Shown here one piece after another: positions 35,594-45,151 of a DNA stretch of 64,000 nucleotides. The DNA comes from Clostridia bacterium (lineage in GTDB: Bacteria; Bacillota; Clostridia; UMGS1810). The notes below the pieces were generated by a model, which was not told the origin of the DNA, ran no database searches, and saw nothing but the letters and a program-made list of their open reading frames with translations. Each line of letters starts with the position of its first letter. The stretch's first letter is position 1. A program made the position numbers and the translations under genes. The DNA is taken from contig JAFQBA010000017.1 in the NCBI GenBank assembly GCA_017416845.1, positions 1 to 64,000 of the forward strand, read 5' to 3'.

Positions 35594-35622
35594 ATTATAT
35601 CACTAAATCACAATAAAATCAA
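35594..35622 (-). promoter_or_regulatory. Promoter of RNA copy 3
   Basis: Minus-strand TTGATT (35617-35622), 17 bases, TATAAT (35594-35599), extended -10 TG. Identical boxes and spacing to the other two copies. Confidence 0.85.
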
Positions 35623-35639
35623 ATATTTTTTTAAATTTA

Positions 35640-35866
35640 AAATTGGAGTTTATCGGGGAGTTTGAAAATCAAATTATGCTAATGCGTTGTAGGGGACGGC
35701 GTCCTTGACGTCCCGTTATTTCAAGTTCAATCTTCAATACACAATGACACTGTTTTCAACGTTTCAGTATTATTTAAGATTTGTTCTCGATGTAATTGAC
35801 ACGGGACGTCAAGGACGCCGTCCCCTACGATGTTCTTGTGTTAAACACTCCGATAAACCCCAATTT
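35640..35866. repeat. MITE-like inverted-repeat element, copy 3
   Basis: About 227 bases with terminal inverted repeats (AATTGGAGTTTATCGGGGAG on the left; complement of AATTGGGGTTTATCGGAGTG on the right). The inner arms GTAGGGGACGGCGTCCTTGA and its exact complement make a long perfect stem. No significant ORF. Related by its ends to copies at 6425 and 10430. The stretch from 35867 to 35994 holds nothing I can identify. Confidence 0.82.
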
Positions 35867-35994
35867 ACTGACTATTTAAGATTAACCGATTGTATGAAAT
35901 GGATTTATCCATTCCGGTTAGTTGTATCATTCTTGGCGGAATATATAACTACATTTCCTACGCTTCTCTTATAATAAACTATTCTTCAAACTGA

Positions 35995-36041
35995 AAAAAA
36001 GAGAACTTGCTTAATTTATAAACAAATTCTCTTTTTCATTT
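35995..36041 (-). terminator. Terminator of gyrA
   Basis: An imperfect stem (AAAAAGAGAATTTG and AAGTTCTCTTTTT arms) lies just past the gyrA stop codon, ending in a T-run on the minus strand. Confidence 0.75.
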
Positions 36042-36052
36042 AAACTATTAAA

Positions 36053-38596
36053 TTATTCTTCACTCTGAATTTCCGTTGAAGTTTCTGTTTCAGACGATGT
36101 GCTTTCCGAAGAAGCATTTTCATTATTTTCTGTTTCTTCCTCTTTTTCGGTTGTAGCAATAGCAACAACCTTAACATCTTCTGCAATTTTCATAACTCTA
36201 ACACCTTGGGTTACTCTGCCGAATGTGCTGATTTCATCGGTACTCATTCTTATGATAACACCATCGGATGTTATTGTCATGAGGTCGTCACCTTCCTTAA
36301 CAATAACCATACCTGCAATTTCACCGGTTTTTTCGGTTATGTTGTATCCGGTTACACCCTTACCTGCACGGTTCTGACATTTAAATTCTTTAATATCTGT
36401 CTTTTTACCGTAACCATTTTCCGAAACAGAAAGAACGCTGCACTCATCATCACAAACGCTTCCTCCAACAACAATATCCCCATCTCTGAGTTTGATGCCC
36501 GTTACACCGGAAGCACCTCTTCCCATTGGTCTGACATCAGACTGTGCAAATTTGATGCACATACCTTTCTTTGTTGCCAAAATTATATTGTCATTTTCTT
36601 CTGTTATACAAACTTTAATGAGTTCATCATCTTCTCTGATACCAATTGCAATTATGCCGCCTTTTCTGTTTGTGTCATATTCATCAAGACGGGTTTTCTT
36701 TACAAAGCCTTGTTTTGTTATCATTGAAAGATATTTTTCATCACTAAATTCACTGACAGGAATTGTTGCAGTTACCTTTTCTCCTTCTTCAAGTGAAAGA
36801 AGATTAACGATTGCTGTTCCCTTTGCCTGTCTGCCTGATTCAGGAATTCTGTAGCCTTTTATTTTATACATTCTTCCTTTGTTTGTGAAGAAAAGTATAA
36901 AATCATGGCTGGAGCAGGTGAAAATGTTTTCAACAAAATCTTCTTCTCTTGTGGAAAGACCTGATATTCCTCTTCCTCCACGATGCTGAACCTTGTATGT
37001 GTCGGCAGGAATTCTTTTAACATATCCAAAGTGAGTCATTGTTATAACACACTGTTCTTCTTCTATGAGATCTTCATCGTCAATAAATTCAATCGAAGAT
37101 TCAAGCTTTGTAAGTCTTTCATCACCATATTTATCACGGATTTCAATAAGCTCTGTTTTGATTTGTTCCATGAGCTTATCATGATTTTCAAGAAGCTCTC
37201 TGTATTCCTTACATTTTTCTAAAAGTTCCTGATATTCTGCTTCAATTTTTTCTCCATTCAGTTTTTGGAGCTGACCAAGTCTCATATCAAGTACACTTTG
37301 TGCCTGAATATCACTCATTCCAAAGCGTTCCATGAGTCTTTCTTTTGCATCATCGTATGAATTTCTGATTATATTTATAATTTCATCAATATTAGCAAGT
37401 GCAATTCTTAAGCCTTCCAAAATGTGCATTCTTGCTTCGGCTTTTTCAAGATCATATTTTGTTCTTCTTGTTACAATTTCTTCCTGGAACTTTATGAACT
37501 GATCTAAAATTTCTTTAAGTCCCATGGTTTTTGGCTTGCCGTCTTTTATTGCAAGCATATTAATTGAAAAACTATCCTGAAGTCTTGTATATTTGTAAAG
37601 CTGATTTAAAATAACCTGAGGGTTGGCATCTCTTTTAAGGAAAATTTCAAGTCTTATACCAACACGGTCGGAAGAATGGTCATCAATGTCGGAAAGACCT
37701 TCAATTCTTTTTTCCTTAACCATGTCTGCAATTGATTCAACAAGCATTTTTTTGTTAACCTGGTAAGGAAGCTCTGTTACTATAATTGAAGAAGTTCCGT
37801 CTTTTCTTTCTTCAATTTCAGTTTTAGCTCTTATTATTATTTTACCTTTACCTGTAGCATAAGCACTTCTTATACCGCTTTTACCCATAATTGATGCTTT
37901 TGTTGGAAAATCAGGACCCTTAACATATTCCATGAGTTCTTCAACTGTTATTTCGGGGTCATCAATTTGTGCTATAACTCCGTCTAAAACCTCGGTGAGA
38001 TTATGTGGAGGAATGTTTGTTGCCATACCAACCGCAATACCCGAACTACCGTTTACCAAAAGTGTTGGTATTCTTGTGGGAAGAACAAGAGGTTCTTTCC
38101 TTTTTTCATCAAAGTTAGGTGCAAAATCAACAGTATTTTTTTCTATGTTTTCAAGCAAAACATTTGAAAGCTTACTCATTCTTGCTTCTGTATAACGGTA
38201 TGCAGCCGGGGGATCGCCATCCACCGAACCAAAGTTTCCGTGACCGTCGATGAGAGGATATCTCATTGAAAAATCCTGTGCAAGTCTAACCATTGCATCA
38301 TAAACCGATGCATCACCGTGAGGATGATATCTACCTATAACATTACCAACTGTTGTTGCAGATTTAAAGAATGGTTTGTCCACTGTGAGATGCTCTTCAT
38401 ACATTGAATAAAGAATTCTTCTGTGAACAGGTTTAAGACCGTCTCTTACATCAGGCAAAGCACGGCTTACAATTACACTCATTGCATAATCAATGAATGC
38501 TTCTCTCATTCTTTGTTCAATATCTACATCCACAATTTTTTGTGTATCAAAATATTCTTCAAAATGAGAATCTTCATATTTTTTATTTTTAGCCAT
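36053..38596 (-). CDS. gyrA: DNA gyrase subunit A
   Basis: Breakage-reunion subunit of gyrase, 847 residues. The catalytic Tyr is in [10 protein letters not shown] (about residue 129). The quinolone-pocket motif reads [20 protein letters not shown], with Ala at position 96 (Ser83 in E. coli) and Asp at 100. The GyrA box in the C-terminal wheel is QRGGRGI-like ([10 protein letters not shown]), followed by beta-pinwheel repeats and an acidic Ser/Glu tail. It follows gyrB by 20 bases in the origin operon. Start ATG after AAAGGA. Confidence 0.98.
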   Translation of the reverse strand: MAKNKKYEDSHFEEYFDTQKIVDVDIEQRMREAFIDYAMSVIVSRALPDVRDGLKPVHRRILYSMYEEHLTVDKPFFKSATTVGNVIGRYHPHGDASVYDAMVRLAQDFSMRYPLIDGHGNFGSVDGDPPAAYRYTEARMSKLSNVLLENIEKNTVDFAPNFDEKRKEPLVLPTRIPTLLVNGSSGIAVGMATNIPPHNLTEVLDGVIAQIDDPEITVEELMEYVKGPDFPTKASIMGKSGIRSAYATGKGKIIIRAKTEIEERKDGTSSIIVTELPYQVNKKMLVESIADMVKEKRIEGLSDIDDHSSDRVGIRLEIFLKRDANPQVILNQLYKYTRLQDSFSINMLAIKDGKPKTMGLKEILDQFIKFQEEIVTRRTKYDLEKAEARMHILEGLRIALANIDEIINIIRNSYDDAKERLMERFGMSDIQAQSVLDMRLGQLQKLNGEKIEAEYQELLEKCKEYRELLENHDKLMEQIKTELIEIRDKYGDERLTKLESSIEFIDDEDLIEEEQCVITMTHFGYVKRIPADTYKVQHRGGRGISGLSTREEDFVENIFTCSSHDFILFFTNKGRMYKIKGYRIPESGRQAKGTAIVNLLSLEEGEKVTATIPVSEFSDEKYLSMITKQGFVKKTRLDEYDTNRKGGIIAIGIREDDELIKVCITEENDNIILATKKGMCIKFAQSDVRPMGRGASGVTGIKLRDGDIVVGGSVCDDECSVLSVSENGYGKKTDIKEFKCQNRAGKGVTGYNITEKTGEIAGMVIVKEGDDLMTITSDGVIIRMSTDEISTFGRVTQGVRVMKIAEDVKVVAIATTEKEEETENNENASSESTSSETETSTEIQSEE

Positions 38597-38616
38597 TTTT
38601 ATTTTTCCTTTCTGCC

Positions 38617-40554
38617 TTAAACATCCAGGTTTGTAACATACTGAGCATTTTCCTCAATAAACTCTCTTCTGGGTTCAACTTCGTCTCCCATAAGAATTGA
38701 AAAAATCTGATCTGCTTTTTCGGCATCTTCAAGTGTAACTTTAAGAAGAATTCTGTTTTTAGGATCCATTGTAGTTTCCCAAAGTTCCTCGGGGTCCATT
38801 TCACCAAGACCTTTATAACGGCTGATGTCTACCTTTGCATTTGGATCACCGTCTTTTAATTCTTCACTGATGCGGTCTCTTTCTTCATCACTGAATGCTA
38901 CGTGTGCTTTTTTTCCTCTTGTGAGCTTATAGAGAGGTGGTTTTGCAAGATAAATATGACCTGTTTCCACAAGTGGTCTCATAAATCTGAAGAAAAATGT
39001 GAGAAGAAGGGTTTGAATATGAGCACCGTCAACATCGGCATCGGCCATAATTATTACTTTGTCATATCTTAATTTTTCAATATTAAATTCTGCAGCTATA
39101 CCTGTTCCGAGTGCCTGAATAACAGGAGTTAGCTTATCATTTCCGTAAACCTTGTCTGCTCTTGCCTTTTCAACATTCAGCATTTTTCCCCAAAGAGGAA
39201 GAATAGCCTGATATTTTGAATCTCTTCCGTTCTTTGCAGAGCCGCCTGCCGAATCTCCTTCGACTATGTATATTTCAGTCTTTGTCGGGTCTTTTACAAT
39301 ACAGTCCGTAAGCTTTCCCGGAAGGGTGCTTGAACCGAGAGGTGTTTTTCTTGTGGCTTCTCTTGCTTTTCTTGCAGCAATTCTTGCTCTTGACGCCATG
39401 AGAGCTTTTTCTATTATGGCTTTTCCCACTTTTGGATTTTCTTCAAGAAAATCTGTAAGCTTTTCTTTAACCATATTTTCAACAAGACCTCTCATTTCGG
39501 AGTTGCCAAGCTTTGTTTTTGTCTGACCTTCAAACTGAGGTTCTTCAAGCTTTACCGAAATTACAGCAATTAAACCTTCTCTTGCATCTTCACCGGTAAG
39601 CTCTTCATCATCTTTCATAAGCTTATATTTTCTTGCATAATCAACAAGCACTTTTGTTAAAGCAGATTTAAAACCTGTTTCATGAGTACCGCCCTCGGTT
39701 GTTGAAATGTTGTTTGCAAATGATTCTATTGTTTCGTCATAAGCAGTTGACCACGATAATGCGACCTCTGCCATTGATCCGTTTCTTTCACCACTTACAT
39801 AAATTACTTCTTCGTGAATTGTTTCTAACGAATCTTTTCTTGATTTTTTATCATTAAAAAGATAAGATACAAAGTTTTTAATACCACCATCATATTGAAG
39901 TGTTTCAGAAACTTCTTCTTCTCCTCTTAAATCTGAAAAAATTATTCTTATTCCACCATTCAAAAAGGCTTGTTCTCTTAATCTTTTTAAAAGTACACCA
40001 TAATCATAAACGGTTTCTTCAAAAATTTCTCCGTCTGCCCAGAAGGTTACCTCTGTTCCGGTTTCATTTGTCTTTCCTATTATTTCAACCTCACCTATGG
40101 GAACACCCTTTTCAAATTTTCTGAAATGAATATTTTCTCCGTCCCAAACTTTTACTTCAAGCTTTGTTGAAAGAGCATTAACAACCGATGCACCAACACC
40201 GTGAAGACCACCGGAAACCTTATATCCTCCTCCTCCGAATTTTCCACCTGCATGAAGAACCGTAAAAATTACATCAAGAGTAGAAAATCCCATTTTAGGA
40301 TGAATACCGGTCGGCATACCTCTACCGTTATCTTTTACAGTTACCGAACCATCTTTATTGAGAGCTACATCAATCTGAGTACAATATCCGGCAAGGGCTT
40401 CGTCAATACTGTTATCCACAATTTCATAAACAAGATGATGAAGACCTCTTATTGATGTTGATCCAATATACATACCGGGTCTTTTTCTTACAGCTTCCAA
40501 CCCTTCCAATACTTGAATTTGACTTTCGTCATAATTATTATTAATCTCTGCCAT
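38617..40554 (-). CDS. gyrB: DNA gyrase subunit B
   Basis: ATPase subunit of gyrase, 645 residues. The GHKL ATPase has [26 protein letters not shown] and [26 protein letters not shown]. The TOPRIM domain shows [14 protein letters not shown] and the metal-binding DADVDGAHI, and the C-terminus ends [13 protein letters not shown], the usual GyrB finish. Start ATG after GAAAGGA, about 30 bases from remB. Confidence 0.98.
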   Translation of the reverse strand: MAEINNNYDESQIQVLEGLEAVRKRPGMYIGSTSIRGLHHLVYEIVDNSIDEALAGYCTQIDVALNKDGSVTVKDNGRGMPTGIHPKMGFSTLDVIFTVLHAGGKFGGGGYKVSGGLHGVGASVVNALSTKLEVKVWDGENIHFRKFEKGVPIGEVEIIGKTNETGTEVTFWADGEIFEETVYDYGVLLKRLREQAFLNGGIRIIFSDLRGEEEVSETLQYDGGIKNFVSYLFNDKKSRKDSLETIHEEVIYVSGERNGSMAEVALSWSTAYDETIESFANNISTTEGGTHETGFKSALTKVLVDYARKYKLMKDDEELTGEDAREGLIAVISVKLEEPQFEGQTKTKLGNSEMRGLVENMVKEKLTDFLEENPKVGKAIIEKALMASRARIAARKAREATRKTPLGSSTLPGKLTDCIVKDPTKTEIYIVEGDSAGGSAKNGRDSKYQAILPLWGKMLNVEKARADKVYGNDKLTPVIQALGTGIAAEFNIEKLRYDKVIIMADADVDGAHIQTLLLTFFFRFMRPLVETGHIYLAKPPLYKLTRGKKAHVAFSDEERDRISEELKDGDPNAKVDISRYKGLGEMDPEELWETTMDPKNRILLKVTLEDAEKADQIFSILMGDEVEPRREFIEENAQYVTNLDV

Positions 40555-40581
40555 AATTATTTTCCTTTCATTATTACAGAT

Positions 40582-40842
40582 TTATATATTATATAAACTT
40601 GCTCTTTTTACAAGAGTTTGCGAAGAAATAGGAGATATATATAACTTTTCTGTTCCTTTATCTTCGGTCAAAACATAAGATCTTGGTAAATCCTCTTCAC
40701 TTACATTTATTACTTTATTTTTAAGCGTGGCATTTTTTAAATATTCCTTTGTTATTTTTGATGTTGATGTGTTATCCAAATCAAAAATTGCAATAATATG
40801 TTTTTTATTAACCTCAATATCTCCACCTAAATGAAGAAACAT
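40582..40842 (-). CDS. remB: RemB-like extracellular matrix regulator (DUF370)
   Basis: Small protein of 86 residues of the RemA/RemB (YaaB) family: MFLHLGGDIEVNKKHIIAIFDLD at the start and LYISPISSQTLVKRA near the end. In Bacillus the same gene sits between recF and gyrB, exactly as here. RemA-type relatives bind DNA and activate matrix genes; the role of RemB is less clear. Start ATG after GGTGG. Confidence 0.93.
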   Translation of the reverse strand: MFLHLGGDIEVNKKHIIAIFDLDNTSTSKITKEYLKNATLKNKVINVSEEDLPRSYVLTEDKGTEKLYISPISSQTLVKRASLYNI

Positions 40843-40860
40843 AAAATCACCACCGAAAAA

Positions 40861-41928
40861 TTAATATATTTTTCCTTTTTCAACATGAAAAAGTTTACAT
40901 TCCTCTTCAAAAAAATCTTCTTTGTCGGTGCAGGTTAAAATTACCTGTCTGTTTTTTATTTTATCAAGAAAAAATTTTCTTCTTTTTTCATCAAGTTCAC
41001 TTAATATATCATCCAAAAGAAGAATCGGTTCTTCACCTGTTTTTTCTTTTATAATTTCACATTCTGAAAGTTTTATTTTTAAAACACAAGACCTCATTTG
41101 TCCCTGAGATCCGTATTTTTTTATATTTATATCATTCATAAATATATCAAAATCATCTCTGTGAGGACCGGTCATTGTAATTCCTTTTTCAAGGTCTCTT
41201 TCTCTTGAATTTTTAAGTTGATTCAAGAAATTTTCTTTGTCACAATAATCTCCTTTTATGCTTGGTGAATATAAAATTTTTATAATTTCTATATTTTCAT
41301 TATCACCGTTTATAAGATTTACACTTTCATTAATTTTTTCTATGGCTGCACTTCTCATTTTGCAAATTTCCACACCAATTGATGAAAGTTTTTCATCCCA
41401 CAAAAACAAAGTATCTTCAATATTTTTGTTTCTGCTTTTTAAAAGATTATTTCTTTGTTTTAAAACCCTGTAATAATTAATTAAATTTTTAAAATATACC
41501 GGTTTTATCTGACTTATAAAATTATCTAAAAAATTTCTTCTCACTCCCGGACCTTCTTTTATAAGATTGAGATAATCAGGAGTAAAAATAACCATGCTGT
41601 ATTCACCGACAAGCTCACTGAGCTTATCTATTTGAATACCGTTCACTTTTATACTTTTTTTGTCGGATATAAATATAAAAGCATCACTTTTTGAATTTTC
41701 TTTTTCAAAAGAAGCTTCTATTTTTGCATATTCCTTTTTAAAATTTATAATTTCTTTGTCTTTTTGACTTCTATAAGATCTGCCTTTTTGAAAAAAATAT
41801 ATAGCTTCAATAATATTTGTTTTTCCCTGACCGTTAAGTCCGTATATAATATTTTTTCCGGGAGAAAACTCTATAAACTGATTTTCATAATTTCTGAAAT
41901 TTTTCAGATTAATTGATTTTATATACAT
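40861..41928 (-). CDS. recF: DNA replication/repair protein RecF
   Basis: SMC-like ATPase that helps load RecA at gaps, 355 residues. Walker A is GLNGQGKTNIIEA, the signature-like segment is GSQGQMRSCVLKIKL, and Walker B is ILLLDDILSELDEKRR. The start ATG overlaps the yaaA stop (TGATG), indicating coupling. Strongly Lys/Ile/Asn-rich, like its neighbours next to the origin. Confidence 0.96.
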   Translation of the reverse strand: MYIKSINLKNFRNYENQFIEFSPGKNIIYGLNGQGKTNIIEAIYFFQKGRSYRSQKDKEIINFKKEYAKIEASFEKENSKSDAFIFISDKKSIKVNGIQIDKLSELVGEYSMVIFTPDYLNLIKEGPGVRRNFLDNFISQIKPVYFKNLINYYRVLKQRNNLLKSRNKNIEDTLFLWDEKLSSIGVEICKMRSAAIEKINESVNLINGDNENIEIIKILYSPSIKGDYCDKENFLNQLKNSRERDLEKGITMTGPHRDDFDIFMNDINIKKYGSQGQMRSCVLKIKLSECEIIKEKTGEEPILLLDDILSELDEKRRKFFLDKIKNRQVILTCTDKEDFFEEECKLFHVEKGKIY

Positions 41929-42146
41929 CAGATTACCTTCAACTCTTTTATTTCATCTTCCAGATTTATTGAAATTAAATCATCAGGATATATCTTTCTT
42001 CCTCTTCTCTCTTCTTTTTCACCATTAACATTAACAAGGCCTGATTTTATAATTTCTTTTGCTTCAGATCCGTCAAGAGAAATACCGGAATATTTTAATA
42101 ACTGATCAAGTTTAATAAATGGAGTTGAAATTTTTATTTCTATCAT
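41928..42146 (-). CDS. yaaA: S4-domain RNA-binding protein YaaA
   Basis: Small protein of 72 residues consisting of an S4 RNA-binding fold: FIKLDQLLKYSGISLDGSEAKEIIKSGLVNVNGEKEERRGRKI. It is the standard gene between dnaN and recF in Firmicutes and may act in ribosome assembly. Start ATG after AGGATG; coupled to recF. Confidence 0.95.
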   Translation of the reverse strand: MIEIKISTPFIKLDQLLKYSGISLDGSEAKEIIKSGLVNVNGEKEERRGRKIYPDDLISINLEDEIKELKVI

Positions 42147-42164
42147 TATTTTTCATCCTAACAT

Positions 42165-43271
42165 TTAATTTTTTAGTTCCATAGGAAGAACCATGTAAAG
42201 ATAAGAGTCACCCTCAAGAGGCTTAATAACAAAAGGACCTCTCATATTTGTAAATTCAAAGGATGCATATTCATCATCAATACATTTAAGTGCATTTAAA
42301 ATAAGTTTTGAATTTACACCTATTTTTAAATCATCACCATATTTATCCACATCTATTTTTTCACAGAAATTACCAAATTTTGAAATACACTCTACTGTTA
42401 TTTCAGAATTTTTGAGTTTTAAAACTATAGGAATTTTAGGATCATCATAATTTATAATAATAGAAGCTCTTTCTATCATTTCTCTGAAAGCTTTAACATT
42501 AATTTTTGCCTGTATGTTAGATTGAGGAGGAACAAGCTTTCTGTAATCTAAAAATTCTCCCTGCAAAAGTCTTGAAACAATAGTGAAGGTTTCAAATTTA
42601 AACATAACAGAAGAATCATTGATAAAAATATCAACAATTGTAGAATCATCTCTTAATATTTTTAAAATATCAGAAAGAACTTTTCCGGGTACAACAAATT
42701 TAAAATCAGAAAAATTAGTTTCGGGAATAATTTGATTTTTAAGAGCAAGTCGTGTTCTGTCAATAGCAACAGCTTTCATGTTACTTTTATTAATTTCAAA
42801 ACATACTCCCATAAGAATAGGTCTTGATTCATCATCAGAAACAGCAAACAACGTGTTTTTTACAGTATCTTTTAAATTTTTGGAATATATTCTTATATTT
42901 TCTCCGTTTTCTACTTTTTCAATATTAGGATATCCTTCACTTGAAAGATATAAAATATTAAACATTGTATTTTCACAAATAATTTTTATATCATTGTTTT
43001 CAGAAGTATGTAATTTTACTTTACCGTCGGGAATATTTCTTATAATATCATAAAAGATTCGGGAATCTACAATAAGGGTTCCTCCTTCTTCTATATCAGC
43101 CTCAAATACACTTTCTATAGAAATGTTTCCGTCACTTCCGGTAAATTTTATTTTATCGGTAACATCAATTTTCATTCCCTTTAAAATATCTACCGGATTA
43201 TTCGGTGCAATTGCTTTTGATACTATTTCTATTGATTTTAATAAAATTTCTTTATCACATGAAAATTTCAA
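42165..43271 (-). CDS. dnaN: DNA polymerase III beta sliding clamp
   Basis: Ring-forming processivity clamp, 368 residues, normal length. The N-terminus (MKFSCDKEILLKSIEIVSKAI) and the C-terminal strand (YLYMVLPMELKN; canonical end is MPMR-like) fit the family, with three repeats of about 120 residues. The start is TTG at 43271, nine bases after AAGGAG. The origin unwinding region lies in the gap upstream. Confidence 0.97.
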   Translation of the reverse strand: MKFSCDKEILLKSIEIVSKAIAPNNPVDILKGMKIDVTDKIKFTGSDGNISIESVFEADIEEGGTLIVDSRIFYDIIRNIPDGKVKLHTSENNDIKIICENTMFNILYLSSEGYPNIEKVENGENIRIYSKNLKDTVKNTLFAVSDDESRPILMGVCFEINKSNMKAVAIDRTRLALKNQIIPETNFSDFKFVVPGKVLSDILKILRDDSTIVDIFINDSSVMFKFETFTIVSRLLQGEFLDYRKLVPPQSNIQAKINVKAFREMIERASIIINYDDPKIPIVLKLKNSEITVECISKFGNFCEKIDVDKYGDDLKIGVNSKLILNALKCIDDEYASFEFTNMRGPFVIKPLEGDSYLYMVLPMELKN

Positions 43272-43566
43272 TTTTTACAACTCCTTCGGAATTTTGTATT
43301 AAATAAATTTAAAATAATTATATTATTTAATTTAAGTAGTAGAAGTAGTAGGCATGTGAATTATATGTATAACCTTTGTAATGCTTTTGTCACAAGGATT
43401 ACGTGTATGGATAAAAATATGGAAATGTTTACACATGCTCTTTAAAATATGTTTATAAAAAATTAATAAATAATAAACTATCAACATTATGTTGAAAAAG
43501 GTGTATAATTATATTTGATAAGTTTACTAAACCTTTATATGACAAAGGTTTGAGATGTTGATAAAA
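43272..43566. other. Candidate chromosomal origin (oriC) unwinding region
   Basis: The dnaA-dnaN gap. Read on the minus strand it contains two abutting DnaA-box-like 9-mers (TTATACATA, 43364-43372; TAATTCACA, 43355-43363), a short GC step (GCC), then six DnaA-trios (43334-43351; plus strand AAG TAG TAG AAG TAG TAG), then a long A/T tract (about 43290-43333). This is the order described for the basal unwinding system in Bacillus. Further box-like 9-mers are at 43406-43414 and 43500-43508. Confidence 0.85.
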
Positions 43567-44874
43567 TTAATTTTTTATATCTTTTAAAAGATCTTCAAGT
43601 ATCTTTTCCACATTGGGTTCATCTTTTTTTGATTTTTCTATTTTCTCAATGGCATGCATAACTGTTGTATGATCTTTTCCTCCAAAGAGAGAACCTATTT
43701 GTTTTAAAGATAAATTTGTATAATTTTTTATAATATACATTGCAATCTGTCTCGGAAATGCAATGTTTTGAGACCTTGAACTGCTTTTTAAATCATTTTC
43801 TTTAAGATTAAAATATTTTTCAACTGCAGATACTATAAATTCAGGAGTAATTTTTTGTTTTTTCTCATTTATCATATCTTTTAAAGCTTCTTCTGCAAGT
43901 GCAATATTTATTTCTTTTTTTATAAGCATGTGATGAAGCATAATTTTTTTGATTGCTCCTTCAAGCTCTCTTATATTTGATTTAATTCTTTTTGCAATAT
44001 ATTCAAATACCTCATCGGGAATTTCAATTTTAAGTTGATTTGCTTTTTTTCGAAGAATTGCTATTCTTGTTTCATAATCCGGCGGATTAATATCAATATT
44101 TGCGCCGCACTCAAATCTTGTAATAAGTCTGTCCATAAATGTTGGGAGATCTTTAGGAGGACGGTCAGCTGAAATTATTATTGTTTTATTACTCTGATAC
44201 AGTTCATTAAATGTGTGGAAAAATTCTTCTTGTGTGGCTTCTTTATCACAAATAAACTGAATGTCATCTACCATTAAAATATCTACACTTCTGTATTTGT
44301 CTCTGAATTTTTGCATACTGTTGTTTTTGAGTGAGTTAATCATATCATTTGTAAATTGTTCACTTGAAACATAAAGTATATTTTTAGAGGCATTTTGTTT
44401 TAAAACATAGTTTCCTACGGCATGCATAAGGTGTGTTTTTCCAAGTCCCACACCACCGTATAGGAAAAGAGGATTACATCCCTCAACTCTTCCTTCAGCT
44501 ATTGCAAAGGATGTTGCATGAGCCAACTGGTTTGATTTTCCTATAACAAAGGATTCAAAGGTATAGAGAGGATTAAGATTTGTTTCATTAAATTTTTTCT
44601 TTTCTTCAAAACTGTTGTTTTGTGAATTTACAATAATTTCAAGTTCCACGTCTTTTCCTGTTACAAATTTAACAGAATTCTTAATAAGGTTTGCATATCT
44701 GAGATTTATCATTTCTTTGTTGTATTCATAAGGAACTTTGATTATTAAATTTGTATCTGTCAAATCTACGGGAATAATTGTTTCTATCCATGTTGTATAA
44801 CTTACTTGCATAAGAGAAAATTCGGGCTTGATTAATTCCAAAACCTGTTTCCAAATTTCAACAATATTAGACAT
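43567..44874 (-). CDS. dnaA: Chromosomal replication initiator DnaA
   Basis: AAA+ initiator, 435 residues. Domain I occupies the first 80 residues, with a short Asn-rich linker. The AAA+ core has Walker A GGVGLGKTHLMHAVGN, Walker B ILMVDDIQFI, and box VII RFECGANIDI. Domain IV carries the DnaA-box signature GGKDHTTVMHAIEKI. Start ATG after GAAAGGA. A consensus promoter at 44939-44967 drives it. Confidence 0.98.
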   Translation of the reverse strand: MSNIVEIWKQVLELIKPEFSLMQVSYTTWIETIIPVDLTDTNLIIKVPYEYNKEMINLRYANLIKNSVKFVTGKDVELEIIVNSQNNSFEEKKKFNETNLNPLYTFESFVIGKSNQLAHATSFAIAEGRVEGCNPLFLYGGVGLGKTHLMHAVGNYVLKQNASKNILYVSSEQFTNDMINSLKNNSMQKFRDKYRSVDILMVDDIQFICDKEATQEEFFHTFNELYQSNKTIIISADRPPKDLPTFMDRLITRFECGANIDINPPDYETRIAILRKKANQLKIEIPDEVFEYIAKRIKSNIRELEGAIKKIMLHHMLIKKEINIALAEEALKDMINEKKQKITPEFIVSAVEKYFNLKENDLKSSSRSQNIAFPRQIAMYIIKNYTNLSLKQIGSLFGGKDHTTVMHAIEKIEKSKKDEPNVEKILEDLLKDIKN

Positions 44875-44938
44875 TGGTAATTTTCCTTTCTTAATAATTA
44901 TATATGTGAAAAAAATATGCCATTTTCTCGTATATTAT

Positions 44939-44967
44939 ATTATAACACAAAAAAAATAACTTTTCAA
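44939..44967 (-). promoter_or_regulatory. dnaA promoter
   Basis: Minus-strand TTGAAA (44962-44967), 17-base spacer, TATAAT (44939-44944) with TG one base upstream. Confidence 0.82.
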
Positions 44968-45058
44968 GCTTTTTTATAAAAAGATGAAAAGTTATAAATG
45001 ATACATTAAAAATGCAGTAAAAGGGCAAATTTTTAAACATTTTAAAATTTTTACGTTC

Positions 45059-45151
45059 TGTGGATAGTGTTGATAAATAAAAATTATATAGTATTTATCT
45101 GCTTTTTAAATGTGGATAAAAATATTAAAAAATGTGAATAAATGTTGATAA
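45059..45151. promoter_or_regulatory. DnaA-box cluster upstream of dnaA
   Basis: Five boxes in one orientation: TGTGGATAG (45059), TGTTGATAA (45068), TGTGGATAA (45111, perfect), TGTGAATAA (45133, perfect to TTATNCACA) and TGTTGATAA (45143). They end at the trmFO stop codon. With the dnaA-dnaN region this makes a bipartite origin, and the cluster may also autoregulate dnaA. Confidence 0.88.

Noticed and set aside
35006-35622. CRISPR array, retron or type III antitoxin repeats
   Set aside because: The repeats are over 200 bases and structured with individual promoters and terminators; there are no short identical repeats with spacers, no cas gene and no reverse transcriptase. ToxI-like repeats are only about 35-50 bases.
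35705-35974. Plus-strand frame of 89 codons
   Set aside because: It lies across the MITE-like element and its palindromes; no ribosome site and no protein-like composition.
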